A stretch of DNA of 64,000 nucleotides, taken from Capitulum mitella. Taxonomy: Eukaryota > Arthropoda > Thecostraca > Pollicipedomorpha > Pollicipedidae. Positions 1-16,239 of the stretch are shown one piece after another. The notes beneath the pieces are model-generated. The model was given only the letters and a program-made list of their open reading frames with translations, was not told the DNA's origin and made no database searches. Within the stretch, counting starts at the first letter, position 1. The number at the start of each line of letters is the position of its first letter. The stretch lies in the NCBI GenBank assembly GCA_030062745.1, contig CP099848.1:14483568-14547567 (forward strand), read 5' to 3'. The translations under genes and the position numbers were made by a program.

Positions 1-2439
<2,439 letters not shown>

Positions 2440-3270
2440 GATCGTTGTGGAGTGCAGCACCACGGCGGCCGGCGCCGTCGGGCCAAGAAGAATCAATTGT
2501 TCGGCCGGCTGCGGTGTGCGGCCCAGGCTGTTGACACGGGCATCCACCCAAATCGACGGTCGGCCGCGCCGGGCTCGTCTCCGGACCGGGCGGCCAGCGC
2601 CGCTCTCATCCGGTGCCGGCTGCCGCCCACGTGCGCCAGCTCCGGCCTCGTGACGCACGAGGCTCTCCTTATTTACCGCGCTCATCCCACTTTCGGCGCC
2701 GCCAATACCGCTCCGGGGCACGCCGATTTTCCGGCAGCGGCCCGCCTTCGCGGGTGAGAATTCCAGGACGGCACAGCAAACGCCTCCGGAGCAGCGCGTC
2801 GAGTTTCTATGTCACCACAGGCTTGTTTACCTCGGACGGCGGTCATGTACCGGCTAAAGAATGGCCGCGTCCACCCACCTAACGGGCCAAGCGGCCAAGA
2901 GAATGGTCCCTCCATCTTGATAGCGCGACGGAGAAAGCCTCGGGTTACCGACGGTGGCAGAGAAGCACCGAGGCGCACATGGCGCGCTGCCCCTCCTGGC
3001 CGGTCAGCAGTAAAGCGCAGGCAGCAAGAGCCGCCAGCCCAGCTGGGAACCTCTTGTCTGGCATATCCGCCCGGTCCGGCGCGGCCCGAGCCGGCCGAGG
3101 GGACGACCGCCGTGTCTCCAGCCGGCGGACGCGATAGCGCCGCCGCCTTCCTGTGGCCGGACATGGCAGCGGCGGGCCGACGGCAGCCCGCCGCCGACAC
3201 GCCGGCCGACCCCAGGGCCCGCCGCCCACACTGGACGGCTGCAGATCGGCTCTGGCCGAAACTGTGATCA
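2440..3270. other. CpG-dense GC-rich island
   Basis: A GC-rich, CpG-dense block preceded by a poly-C run near 2,403. Long open frames occur in several frames on both strands, as expected when stop codons are scarce, and none resembles a known protein. It could be a promoter or first-exon region of an unrecognised transcript. No core promoter element can be assigned by eye. Confidence 0.4.
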
Positions 3271-5099
3271 TAATGTATGTGGAACAGTGTTGGGAAAACT
3301 GTCGTTTTCTGGTGTCAAGGACCACCAAAAAATGTCTACTCCAAGAAAAATTTTGTACTCCAAAATGGTCATTTGCCCGCCATCAAAAGACATGGCTATT
3401 CCTATTCAGCCAGAGTGAAGCTCACCGTCGTCGTCCCCCCCCCCCCCCGGTTGATGGTTTACCATCCATACTCGGCCGCTGCAGTCTACTCCAAACTCAC
3501 AGCCAGCCGTCTCCCCTCCCCCCCCGTCAACGACTCCGCTGACCTGCCACGTAGACCCAGGAAACTGACTTGCCCGCCCCAAAAATGGATCCGCTGGATC
3601 CGCTCCTGCTGGCTACATGGGCTTGCAAAGCACCTAGTAAGTCCATGTTTCTCACATAAACGCATGACATTTTATACTGCAAAAGAGAATTTGTACTCCC
3701 ACACCAGGAAGAAAAACCAGGTTTCCAACACTACTGTGGAGGGCTGCAGGAGATGGGGCATAAGTCAAACTGTGATTTCTCTGCATTCCATTCTGTCGGT
3801 GAAATACGCCATGAGGCTATCACGAAGGTGATGTTCAAATCAACTAGCAAAACTTGGTGGCAATGCAGCGACAAAGCACTTCAAGCATCTAACAGAAGTA
3901 CTTAAGCATTCAGTACCCTATCATACGACGGTTTTCAATCCTGCAGGTATGCCCTCCAGATGACCTTTCACCGGGGCGATTTCGCTCGACCCAGTGCGAT
4001 GCCATCCTCTCATCGAACATAAATGTCGCGGTGCCTCTCCACATCAACGCTGAGAGCGCAACGGACGCGGTCCAATAACTTTTCTCAATTACCAACCAAA
4101 GCGCGCCAATGAAATCTATTGTGCTGACTTTCCGTGATTCCAATAGACACTATCGACCGCAGAGCATGGATTTCCCGTGGAACGATGTCAATTGCAATAA
4201 GAGACTTAAGTCAATCCATACATTTGTTTTGAAGAGGCTTATGTCACAATCATTTCAGGTCTTAAAATTAGCCCAGGGGTATCTGAATTACCGAAATGAA
4301 AATATTCCCACTTTTCCAATGGGTTAATTCACTGTAACTTTGTCTTTTCGTTCGTTTCACAAAGCGAGACTGTTTGTAAAACATTCATCTAAAGCACACG
4401 AGAAAATACAGCATGCCACCTCACCGCAGTGTGAGATATGTAACAATCCATATTGGTAATCAAGAGAACGGGGAAACAACTGGTACCAGCCTCCCGGGAA
4501 CAGGGCAGCTACAGTTTCAGCCACACCCACAGTCGCTGCTGAGGGCTGTCCGTCTGTGTGTATGACATGTAAGGACATGTCGCGTGACACGCACACCTGC
4601 CACCCGGGTATCGCAGCACGGCGCCAGCACCGGTCCACTCCCTCCCCGGACCAGTTCCCCCCCCCCCCCACTATCAGGCGACGTCGGCCTACATCCCACA
4701 TCCACCCCGCGTCACTGATTTGGCCACTCAGCTGAAATGTAGCTGTGCACCGCCAGAGCGGCCATCTAACCGTATGCCGCCCGCCGGACTACGAAGGGAG
4801 GGGAGCTCAAGGCTAATTGTGCGTGATCCGTGAGGACAACAATCTGCACCGACATTGGTCTCTGGCGATTGACATCTGGCGACTCTGGAGATTTCCATCA
4901 CTGCAAGTGGGTCACAAGTCGCCAACTTCAGGTTCAAGAACCAATCCGCGTCTCCATTTGACAAACTGATGCCACACACGGCAGCATGATGGTCAATGTT
5001 CATCATGAAACACAAAAAACTTCCTGCGCCGAGAACTGGCTCACAGTGATGCCACCTTCACCTTGCTAACAACAGCCTCACGACCGAACAACCCGGAGG
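3271..5099. other. Intergenic sequence with poly-C tracts
   Basis: No coding exon or mobile element recognised. Two long C homopolymers are visible, near 3,436 and near 4,660; similar C or G runs recur across the window. Open frames are short and overlap on both strands. Confidence 0.4.
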
Positions 5100-5470
5100 G
5101 CTGTTCTTCCAGCTCTCTGGCTTTGGCGTCTGGCTTTCCGAAACCGTACCACAAGTTTGGTCTCCGCCGACCAAAGACCGGCGCACGAGCACCACGCAAA
5201 GGAAGCGGTGGCACCGCCAAACGAAGATCGCTGGCAGCAGTGACGCCGGGCGCAATGTCCCGGCAATCGCGTCACGCCCGGACCGTCCGGCGGCGGCGCC
5301 AGGCTGCGGAAGTCACCGCTGGAAACTACGCCTGTCGCAACCGCCCAGGAGCGGCTTCGTGCGGCGTGACGGCCCGACGGCACGGGCGTAATTACCGGAG
5401 GAGTGGGGCGGGAGGACATGCTCCCCCATTTGTCGCCCGTGGTGCGGGTGCCTCCTTTATGCCACGGCAA
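5100..5470. other. CpG-dense GC-rich island
   Basis: A short GC-rich block with many CpG dinucleotides and overlapping open frames on both strands (plus frame 5,063-5,515, minus frame 5,078-5,470). Neither translation resembles a known protein. It ends at an A-rich stretch near 5,467. Confidence 0.35.
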
Positions 5471-5649
5471 AAAAAAAATTACCGAAAGAAAATTAAAAAA
5501 AGAAACATCTCTTAAGCCCCATCCTCAATAACTACCGAATCCGTGGAGTTCTAATCATTTTCTTTTATTCCGCCCAGGCCTTTTTAAATCTTCGGCAACC
5601 ATCAGCCTTCAGGCGCACCCCCCTACCCCATGCACTAATCAACCACTCC

Positions 5650-6090
5650 TTGTGGACAAGGCGCCCCTTGCATAAGCCCTCTCGTACAGGTCAGGTAACT
5701 GAGATGCCCGGCATCCCATGAAGGCCAGCCGCCCCCTCTTCTTGTACAGATGAGACGCCTCTAAAAAATTTGGCTCCTTTCACAAGCCAGACATATCGAC
5801 GATGCAGCCGCCCCTCACAGGCCAGGCGCCCCCGTAAAGATTAGGCGCCCCTGGGAAGCTCGGCGCCCTTGGAGAGCGAGGCGCCCCTCACATATTTGGT
5901 GTCCCCTCTACAGGCCAGACGCTCATAAAGGAGTCGTACACGTACGTAAAGAAAAAAAATGCATTAACGATGTGCGTTTGAATCAGTAAACATATAAAAA
6001 ACTACCAATTTCATCCTAAATATATGACACCCCTGCTGGATATCGGCGTCCCCGCTGGACGTTGGCGTCCCTGAAGGAATAGTCCCCCCT
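5650..6090 (+). repeat. Degenerate ~19-bp GGCGCCCCT repeat
   Basis: A motif close to AGGCGCCCCT recurs at roughly 5,829, 5,848, 5,866 and 5,880, with more diverged copies near 5,660, 5,730, 5,812 and, as GGCGTCCC, near 6,040-6,075. Spacing in the best part is 14-19 bases. It looks like an old, decayed minisatellite interrupted by AT-rich sequence at 5,935-6,020. Confidence 0.45.
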
Positions 6091-6560
6091 CCATTTCCGC
6101 CGCGCTCCTACACCCCTGCCCCACGGCATCCAGGGCTGGACGCGGCCTCCACGTGACCGAGAACAGCTACATTCTCCAGACAGCACTGGAACGCCGGGCG
6201 GCGGGCGCACCTGCGCAGCGCTCCGAAGAAGTCCGCTGACCCATCGGTTCGGCGCGGGCGGCGCCAGCTCGGCCCGCGGGGCTGCCGCAGCGCGTCCGCC
6301 GTCGGTGGGCTCGCGGCTCGCCTGAAACGGCGGAGCTTGGCGGCAACACCGGCGGGCTCGGTTCGACGGACAGGCAGGCAGGCGGCTGAGCACACGGTGA
6401 CGCGCGCCGCCGCGCCTCGACCTTGTCCGCCGCTCCGACTCCATGGGTTTCATTACACCGTCCGGAGTCCCTGAGGCAGCGTGCCGAACAGCACCGGCCG
6501 GAATCGTCAGGCGTTGGCCCCGAACGGCAGGTGGGTGCAGCCGGCAACGGGAAAAGAAAA
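6091..6560. other. CpG-dense GC-rich island
   Basis: GC-rich, CpG-dense sequence with three overlapping minus-strand open frames (within 6,016-6,547) that are Arg/Ala/Pro-rich and look like composition artefacts. No known domain seen. Confidence 0.35.
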
Positions 6561-8059
6561 TGGAGCTGGAGCTGAGAAGAAAAAACTGGAGTTAACCAAG
6601 CTCCAGTCTTATTTGGACATGACGTAATGAGAATGTCATTTGTCTATGTGATCCGTCATTTCCGAGTGACATTTACAAAACGTGGCCTTCAAAGCCCTGT
6701 ATGACGCAGAACCACGATGAATTCCTACGTGGATACAAAACCGCAGTCTGGAACCTAAGTAAACCCAAAGCTGAACACAAAGACCACAGAAAAAAACGCT
6801 GCTCCGGTGCGCCGTAAATCTGGACCAATCTGCGCTCAGCGCCGTCCACTGCCGGTAAGCACAGCGATCCAATACCGCGGGGAATACAGAGCAGCTTGGT
6901 AAAGCACCGCGTCGAAGAGTTTTATTGTGGGCCAATGAGCTGGTACAGAGGTTATTGTGCTGCATCGCAATTCCATTGCACATAACTGCACCGCAATTCG
7001 CAGGCCGGCTGCGTGAGCGGTAGATCGGTTGGCTACTCTGATTGAACTGTCCGTCCACCAAGTGGTCTTAACTGCTCCCGAAACAGCGCCACATGCGGAA
7101 ACGGAATGCAGGAGGCGAAATTGATCCACATGAGAAGATCCTGCCCTTCTTTCATCTGCCTGCGGGCAAAACTGCGTGCCTGACCTGTAGCGTGCTGGCG
7201 AACGCGACTGTTCAGCGCACCATATCAGACGAGTTCTACGAAAATAAATAATGGTTTTCAACGGAGAATCCGATGAAAAATACATCAGCAAAATCTGCAG
7301 GACCGACAATAGGCCCGTCTTGTTTTGATAGTTATTTCGAATGCACCGAAATCAAATGAAAAGACCCCGCTGGAAAGAGCACTGACGTCAGGCGAAATCC
7401 AACGCAGAAGCACTCAGTCTTACAGGCATACCTTTAGATGGAGTGAACAGAGCTGATGACGTGGAATGCGGACGGGGATAAAACCATGTGCCCGTGCGAG
7501 AACGCATCCAATAAACCTCGGTCTAGAGCCGCCTGTCCGGCACAACCGACCGGCACACGAAATGGCGACGAAGCGGCGAAACCTATCCCCAGCGCGGGGA
7601 GACAGATCACTTTGATCACCTACGGGTTACTTCCAGTCCTAGTTTGCAAACTCCTCCGCTAACCCGACCACTGCAGCCCAACACGGCAGTGTTGCGTTTG
7701 GAAAATGGACACTGACAGGGACCGGCTAGGAAGGGCCGGGTGGCCGTTGAGTTCCCTCAAATGTCACGGAAAACTTTCGTCCACCCCAACCATTGAATAT
7801 GGTGGGGTTTTGCCATCGCTGTCTCGTACACGTCACCACTTCCATGAGCCCGTCCGGCACATCTCTTCAGCCAATACGTGACGAGAAGGCACTATATTCA
7901 CCCACCAGGTGCAATGACAGGCAAACAAATCCACGTACGGAACGTCCCGATGCGTCGTGCTCCGCAAATTCGTTACATCGAATTGAGCCATTTCTTTCTC
8001 CGCAGGTCACCGGCCGTCATACACCGGTAAACACCGCCATACACCAATAATGTCCGTCG
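6561..8059. other. Intergenic sequence, no gene recognised
   Basis: Open frames are under about 160 codons, overlap on opposite strands, and resemble no family I know. No transposon ends or RNA genes seen. Confidence 0.4.
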
Positions 8060-9110
8060 TGCGGCAAGTTGGCCAGTGCCGAGTGGCCCAGAGAAACCCG
8101 ATCGGGAAGAAACGAAGGACGACTGCGACGAATGCGGTCGGATAAGTTCCAAGCGCAAAAAGAACCGATGCAGCGGCCACAAATACCCCCCCCCCCCGCG
8201 CTCCTCGCAGTTTTTCGACAGTTTCGGCCAGCCGCAGCCTTGACCCTGGACATTCCGTTTGGCCCCCGCCGGCGGCCGCCAGCGAGGCCCGACGTCGCGC
8301 CGTCCGACCGGCCGTCACCAGGTGAGACCACACGCTCGGCGCAGCTCGGCTCCCACGGCCGGCCGGACAGCCGCCGACTCGGGCCGAGAGCCGTCCGGCT
8401 CCGGCCGCCACTCCCACGGCTCATCACGTGCCGGTGCGGCCCGCGCCCGACACGCGCCGGCCGCCGGCCGCCCCCGAGCGGCACCGGCGCCGCGCCGGTA
8501 TCGGCGCCCGATCCGCGCCACGTCTCATTCACATACGAGAAACCAGTTTCGGAACGTAAAGCGGCGTCAAAACAGCGTCGTCAACGAGCCGCACAGCTCC
8601 GCGGCGCGCCAACGACGCGTTCGGCGCGGCCGGAACGACGGGCCCCGAGCGGCGGTCTCTGGCGCCCGATCGGACCAGACGGCGGCGGCCGGTCACCACG
8701 GGCAGCAGGACGTCTCCAACGGCGCCCGCGCCGCCCGCAGCCAGGCCACCGCGACCTTCACGCTCCAGCAGCGGCCGCCCGCGCCACCGGCGCCGCCGGC
8801 TCTCCCGGCCAGGGAGGCCCGGCTCGGCAACCAATCAGCACCCAATGACCCCCACCAGCCGATCGGACAAAGCCGGCAGCGCCGACATTGCCCAAATGGG
8901 CATAAACGAGCGGCGATGAGCGCGGCCAGCGCCGGCCGCCGCCGCCGGACACAGGCAGACAGCCGGCGGCAACGGTTACCTTTCGGCGTTTGGCAGACGG
9001 GATGCCGCCGCAGCCAGAAATAGAACCGGCGCCTTGGGGCTGGCCGGCCTGGGCGGCACGCGGCCTGGGCGGCACGCGCCCTGGCGCCACCTCGTCAACA
9101 AACCTCACGG
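8060..9110. other. Large CpG-dense island with a good splice donor
   Basis: The largest GC-rich, CpG-dense block upstream of the first gene. A poly-C tract lies near 8,187. A strong donor-like sequence, CACCAG/GTGAGA, has its cut after 8,321 on the plus strand, so the island could hold a non-coding first exon of a plus-strand transcript. The 259- and 254-codon frames here are Arg/Pro/Ala-rich, overlap other-strand frames and are probably not genes. Confidence 0.4.
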
Positions 9111-12100
9111 GTCAGAACGCCCGTTCCGCTCATGGACACCCCCACCATACCACGAGGGACTTATGCTTTTCTAAACGGCAAACCAATCCACGGAGGCGGA
9201 AACGGCAGGACCCTGGGGACGAAATCCACCACGATCAGTAAACAGCGGCGCTCCATCACACATCTAAGAACCATCTCGACCACTCCGAATGGCGCTCAAC
9301 GAACTTGCGCTGGATTACATAATAGATATATCTGACGCGTACAAAGCTACCGTTTCCATTGCACAGGAAAAGCGAGATTAATCCAAACTCGACGTTTCTT
9401 TGAGAAACCTTTATCCGCATACACCGCTATAGTCACGCTAAAGGCTATGTTTTTGTGGTTAGAGATGATTAAAGAGGTTAGATGTTTTGGGAACACATAT
9501 AAGCTATCTCGGATTGAGGTCACACGCAAAGCTGAAAGATCCGACAAATCAGATCGTTTTTTATGCCTGGCCGAAACTCTGATTCGCTAGCCGAGATGCG
9601 ATCTGCTGCATGTGATCACTTTACACAAAACTTTCCCATATAGCTGGCCCAAACAAAACGTTCTGAACCAAAAACATGAGCCTTTACCCTGACCATGAGC
9701 GCAGAAATATTCTGCTGCTCGCCATGTTTCGCGTACCAATACCAAATACGAATCCTTCACCGCTGTCTAGTTCGTACTATGAAACGGCGGCCACCACATT
9801 AGCACCGATGGCAACCGGCCAAAGCATAATTCATTTGTCCGCGAGGGCGAATGAATTATGTCTTGCCTTAATTTGCTGCCGGCGAAGAGCGGATTTAACG
9901 GGCACACCCCGTTCGGGAAGGTGGCTGTGCCAACAACAAAAGCGGTCGGAGCGCAGCGCCGTGTCACAAAGGCGGCCATGCCGCGCACCTTTGTGACGCA
10001 CCATTCCTTAAACGCTGCTTCAAAATCCATGCTGTGTCTCTTAAACTTCGATGCGATGAAACAATGACCGCAGTTCACAATGACTCACGCCCAGTCCTCT
10101 AAGCCCAACTTATTTAAGCTGATTACAAGCCCAGCTCATTTACCATTTCAGAACCGTACATGCATAAAAGTATGTTAAGTTCTCACTTACGAGACCGAGA
10201 TCAGGGGCGGGTACTTGCAAGAGCAGAGTTCATGGGCCCCCCAAGCTAATTAAGTTCCGGCGAAGCAGGATTCAGTTCCTGGAGTAACGAATGCACACTG
10301 CTGTTCGTGCACCACGAACACTGCGTGATAATGCTTAAAAAGCACACACTCCATACCAAGGCTGAAAATTTGGTTTTTGTTCTTGATGTTCGAGTAGATT
10401 TTTGTTTTGGAATACAACATCTTGCGGAGTAATACTGATGTAAATCAGCGTTCTTGGTGTACATCAGTCAGGCATGATGTAATACCTACTAAAAGCAGAT
10501 ACATCATACCTGCTTCTTACCGAATGGAGACAGGCTCATTTGCTTCCAGGTTTAGGGATTTTTCAACATGGTTATAATGTAACTTTCTCATGAAGGCACA
10601 AGATCAAACTTTCGGAGAATGAAATGATTCTGGAGCACATATTTACTGGTGGCCTTCAACACCAAAAAACAGCGGCATTTCCAACCCTGCTCCAGATTCA
10701 AAGCATTCCATATCAAAATTCCACATCAGAAAACTCAAAGCATCCACCCCAATTATGTATAACAGTATCATACTAAAGTAAAACAATACACGCTTAGGTT
10801 TCTCCCGACTTGGCAGCAAGAAGCATGTCCCGACATATGGGGGCAGACTCTCCGGTGCAGCACCGAAGCTCAGTTCGTAATGTTCCACGTGGTTGAAGAT
10901 GTAACCCCCGTTGCCATTTCCCGTTCCCGCGCTCAAGTCGGCTGAATCCCGGTTGAAAATATCCAATAAAAGTGATTTACTCCAATCGCTACGAGCTATT
11001 AATATGATGAGATCCCATCTTACTTTAAAGGCCGCTTCAGCATAGTTTAAAATGTAAAGTTAAATCTAAGCTTACAGTGACAGTCAATGGGCTGCAGCGC
11101 GACCCACGAAGAATCCCTCATGTACACGACGACAGCGGCACATCGTCAACATTCACGCCGGCATCTCCCGCTGTCTTTGGCACATAAATCGACGAGAAAC
11201 AGGCTCTATAACCCAGCCGCTGGCTCCTGGAAGAAGCCATGAGTTCAGCGTGACGGAAAAATCACTGCCGACAGACCGACTAAGCAGCGCCTCTGGCGCC
11301 TTCGGCATGACCCCACATGGAGCCCTAGCGTCGCCGCAATCGTCGCCTCTAATGTGTTTATTTACATCTTCCTGCGGGCAGGGCGCCGGACCTCCCGTCC
11401 AGGGGGCCTCATGGCGACCCGATCCGCCCGGCCGGCGACAAAACCTCCAGCGCCCGCACGCGGCCGGGTGCGGTGTTTCGGCCCACTGGCGCGACGTCAA
11501 CCCCACCGCACGACTCGTGCTATTCCGGGGCACCGTCAGTCTCTGGACGTGTAATTAGACCTCGAACGCCACCTCCGCTTATTTGTCTCGTCTTGGCGGC
11601 GCATCTCAAGGGTGGTGAGGTTTACGCAGCTGTCATCGGCCGACCTGCAGATCATGCCAGCGTCGACCGACGGCACAGAAGCCGAGACGAAAATCACGGC
11701 TCCATTCATCAACGGAGCCATTCGGAGAACAGCACCAAGACCATCATTACAATGGTGTCTCTAAACCAATGCCAGCAAAAAGGCACTAGTTCCAGTGGAA
11801 AAGCGCTGTAATGTTTTGAGCAAAGGCTGAATGTTATTAATCTCATTTCAGGCCAGCCTCTCGCTTCAACAGTAAACCAATAATACGCCTTGTGGGGCGC
11901 AAGGCAAACGCGGTTCACGGCACGTCTCTCCGACTATCAACGTAAATCCTGAAACTGTCTCTCAAGAATTTATTTTCGCTCCATGCAGTTCGCAACATAA
12001 ATAGACATTTATCGATCTTTTTCAGAATTTTTACTCGAGGAAGAACAGGTCTGAACGTTATGCGCGACTGTAATCCTGTTCGCTCCCATCACTAAGCAAT

Positions 12101-13200
12101 TCAAAAACATCCTCAGAAAAGTGGTCTCGCGACAGCAACACCACTCTCGGAATAGTTCTGAGGGCAGGAAAAATAGCGAGCCAAAGCACTGGGAATGCAA
12201 ATGGAAAAAAATTCAAAAAGTGAAATATTTTCATGTTTCTGTACATTTGATCGCAAAGTTCTCAGCCTTTATGGGCGGACGATGCAAAGTTTCCCTGTTG
12301 GATGCCTTACTCGGCATGCCGCCTCGCTCTTCGTACAAAAACGCACTCCGCGTCCGAAGCACTGTATCCCGGAACCTGAACGACTGTTCAGAAACCCACT
12401 GCGGCCGTGATGATCAAAAGCCTTTTATCGCGCTCCAACTCGGTATTTCTTAACCACACTCATGGCTTCGAGCCTCTACGAGTCACATTAAGTTAAATAT
12501 GTGGCATTCACAACACATTAAGGCTTTTGATCTTCTGGATTGGATGGACTCTGCATGAAATGTTCGTGGTTTTCTTCTGTGCTTCGCATTTTTACGATCA
12601 TCGTTTTCAAGCCTTAGTAAGGTTACATCAACTTCCGTTGACGTCGGAATAAACAGAGCGAATGGTAGTACATAAGTAAAGCAGACACGATTTCCAAGAA
12701 GCAATTTCTCTGAAACACGGACTCCAGATGTCTTTGTAACCATTCACCCTGCCAGTCCCGACAGGGATCACTTTTGGAGAAACTTATGATCCACAGTGCT
12801 CCGCATGTGCAGCGAGACCTGAAACACCTCCATACGCTGGAAGTCCCCGGTAGGGGAGACAGCATGTGAGTCATCCATGTATGACCCTGAAAGACGGCAT
12901 GTACACTTCCACAGGTGTACTCATCTATCTCTGAGAACGCCCAATGTCATCCCACAGTGCGCTTTTCAGGAAAACTCCAGCAGCCAGACAAGAAAAGCGA
13001 AATCAGCATCTTCCAGTACCTCCACGACAGTGCGCGGCAGAAAAAGGGTTCTCACCACGAGATGGGTTGCGTACGTAATTAAACGTCCAACGCACATTCG
13101 GCCGCACCGAACGGTACCGGACTTAAGACCCAAAATTCCTGATGTGCCTGTTTTTCTTTTCGACGTAATCCGAAAGTGTTAGGATGCCACGCCCAAGCAA
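9111..13200. other. Intergenic sequence, no gene recognised
   Basis: No conserved coding exon, RNA gene or transposon terminus could be supported. A small GC-rich patch lies at about 11,370-11,560. The longest minus-strand frame, 10,643-10,966, has no recognisable domain. Confidence 0.4.
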
Positions 13201-16200
13201 TGCACCGGTTCTGTGTCCGCTGCAAATCAAATGAAAATTTTGGGTTGCTCCTTGTCTTGGCATGGATTGTGGGCAGTGTTATCTACATCCTTGCTGATTT
13301 GCAATCTTTTGAGAACCCAATTTTGGGTCTTTACTTCAATCCACGTAAAAATATGACGTGCTGCCTCTGTCTGAAGTAGCAGTCATGACATGTAAGCTTA
13401 TCGGGTCGCATCGGCAAGAACGGACAATCCTGCTAACCATGAAAAGGGAAGATAACTGTTCAGCTCATTGCATTTTGCTCCAGCCTCAATGATTTTACTA
13501 CTGGATTCACCTATATCATAGATCAACTCCTTTACTTTTCATCTCACCACTTTTACAACAGTTTCTGGATTGGGTTTGTTGGCACACTTGGATTACATCT
13601 CCTCATTTCCTCCATGAAATTGCTTGTCTGGTAACTGGAATTACTCAACACTACCATTTTGCAGTACTGTCATGTCACATTATTGCAAATATCAGTTGCA
13701 CATTGCAGCATGTCTTGTGGATGAGATGTCATGTTATCTTGCGATGTGTCAGGTGCCAAACCTGTCACAAAACATAGTTGTGTTCAACATATTATTGGCC
13801 TTGCACCAAACAGTGGCACCACCAGGAAATGGGGAAGGGCTGCAAATGCAACTGCCCCCAGCTTGCCAATGGAATATGTAGTTAAATGTAATGTGACAAG
13901 AATAAAATACGCATGATATTAAATGACTGATGATGAGGCCAAATTTTTCTAAGGCATGATGCACCTTCCCCTTCCTGCCCAATCTCCCCTACTCTGTCCA
14001 ATAATGCTGGCAATGCTACATAACAGACATGGTTACAAAATTAGCCATCTCCATCACTACTAAACATTACCATAGTTAAGCAACCATTTCAAAGCTTACT
14101 ATGAACCAGCACAAAATTGTTTGAATACCTTTCAGCAAGACCAATGGAGCTGAAAATGGCCAAAAATGAGCATTTTCAGTGAGCTTATACAAAAAAATTA
14201 GTCAGGCACTGATAGAACAATAAAGCAATGAGAAAAATGGCAAGATATGAGTAAAATACTGTGAACTGATGATCACTGTCAGTAAAGACTTCAAACTACT
14301 GACTGATGAACAAGTGTTTAACTGACAAAACAGTCATTTAAGTATCCATACTACATCCTTCCATATGACCAGGCTATTGGTGTGGCATATTTGCCTCACC
14401 TGCCCTGTGACTGAAAACAGCCATGAAACATGTAATAAGAAGCACTACAGTATGTCAAACATGTTTTGGTACACAGTGGCTCTTTCAGCATTTCCTACAA
14501 AAAAAATAATTATGTTGCATAAGTGGTGGATAAGTGGCACTAAGCTGCCTTGTACAAGCTAAATATACTCAACAGTTCAGAACAAACCACAACTAGACCC
14601 AGAACCAACCACCAAGATCAACCCAAATCATAAATAATTCCAGAACAACACTAAAGTGAATAGGTGTGACAGTTTTCCAAGCACCACATATTTTTGTTTG
14701 GTCTAAGTTGCCTTTCTTTACTAGAACAAAGACAGCTATGCTCCACATATGGTGAGTCAAAGCATTGTGCATTTGTCCCACACACCTGATACAGAATATA
14801 CTACCACACAGCTGTGAATATGACATATGCTTCTAGAAATGAAAGAAGGCTTGATGAATTTAAAACTCTCTGATCTTTTTCAGACTCTATCCCTCCTACA
14901 AAACAACTGACAATACCTCCTACAAAAACAACCAATGCAACCTACAGCCCTTTTATTCACACTTTCAATCACACTGTGTTTTGCCTATATTGGTAGCTAA
15001 AGCCTCATTATGCATCTATTCCAAAATTGGAGTTACATTTCTGATTTTATCTGGATTGAAAGTTCTTGTCTCCTGAAAGTATGCTCCAAATATAGAAACC
15101 AGTACCCAACCCATGTCCAATGACAGCAATATGCCCAGTTAATACAAAGATTGCATAGCCACTGTTTTTCTCCTGCTTCAGCAAACAGATTTATAAGCCA
15201 GATCAGTCAGACTAGCTAACATATTTGGATTACTTCATGTAAGACAAATGCTTTGCAATTAAGGATTTAAGGAGGGGAGGACTTGGTGGCAAACCCCCAC
15301 CCAATATCACCCAACCTTGCTGGCACAAAAAGTAAAGATGCACCCCTTAGATTTTCAGTCATATAACAGGTAGCCATAATCTAGTGACAGGTGAAGTAGG
15401 TTCATGACTTACCTTCTCGGGCTTTTAAATAGACCGTGTTGGCCACTATATTCTCAAGCTCCATCAAGTCCAGCTTGAAGCCTTGATTTATGATCGATTT
15501 TCAAAGATTCATCCACAATTCCTCAACTGATCCAGCTTCAGGCAGTGTGAGGGCCACCTGCTACAGCAAGTCAGTAGCCCTCAAACAGCTTATCTTCAGA
15601 CAGCATTCCTACTTGATGAGTATCCTGGACCATACAATGAACAAGTATCAAACATGCTAACACCTCATAAGAGTGCCAGCAGAAGAGTTAAGGTCTACAA
15701 TACTGGTTTTTCAACACCAGTCACGGACTCAGCGCAACTTCTTCATGGCATCATATGCAGTCAGTTCCTCATGACTTCCTCAAGCCAACATAGCTCACGA
15801 TCACAAGCCTCTTACAAGCTTCTCTTAGAGCGTAAGGGTGTTCACGCCAACGTCTTCCACACCACAGCAAACACACGATATATGACCCCACAACTCACTT
15901 CTCAGCCACGAGATACCCACTGCCGTCAGTCACACCATCGCTCCCCCTTGCGGGCTCAAATGCGATCAAATAATCTTGTTCTAGCTCCACTTCAGTCTAC
16001 GCCCGCCCAACCGTAAACAACCGTACATCTAGTATGATCATTGAAATGATACCATAAAGTACATTTTGTCAAGTTGTCAATCATTTTTCCTTCAAAGACC
16101 TAAGAAATTTCACGGAATCGTCTAAAATTTTTGGAGATAACATAATCTGCTTTCAGACTTTCATTTCTTTTACAAAATGTGGCAAAGAGGTCTAGTTTAC

Positions 16201-16205
16201 GTGCA

Positions 16206-16239
16206 ATTCCATTCCATTCCACTCCATTCCATTCCATTC
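16206..16239 (+). repeat. (CCATT)n microsatellite
   Basis: About seven imperfect copies of the pentanucleotide CCATT in a row. A simple repeat with no sign of coding function. Confidence 0.85.

Noticed and set aside
2682-3328. Overlapping frames on both strands in a GC island
   Set aside because: Composition artefact; no domain recognised and no splice-consistent partner exons.
8069-9023. Two 250-codon open frames in the 8-kb GC-rich block
   Set aside because: Arg/Pro/Ala-rich products, overlapping frames on both strands, no family resemblance; expected from high GC and few stop codons.
10643-10966. 107-codon minus-strand frame that looks non-random
   Set aside because: No recognisable domain and no adjoining splice-consistent exons; treated as chance.
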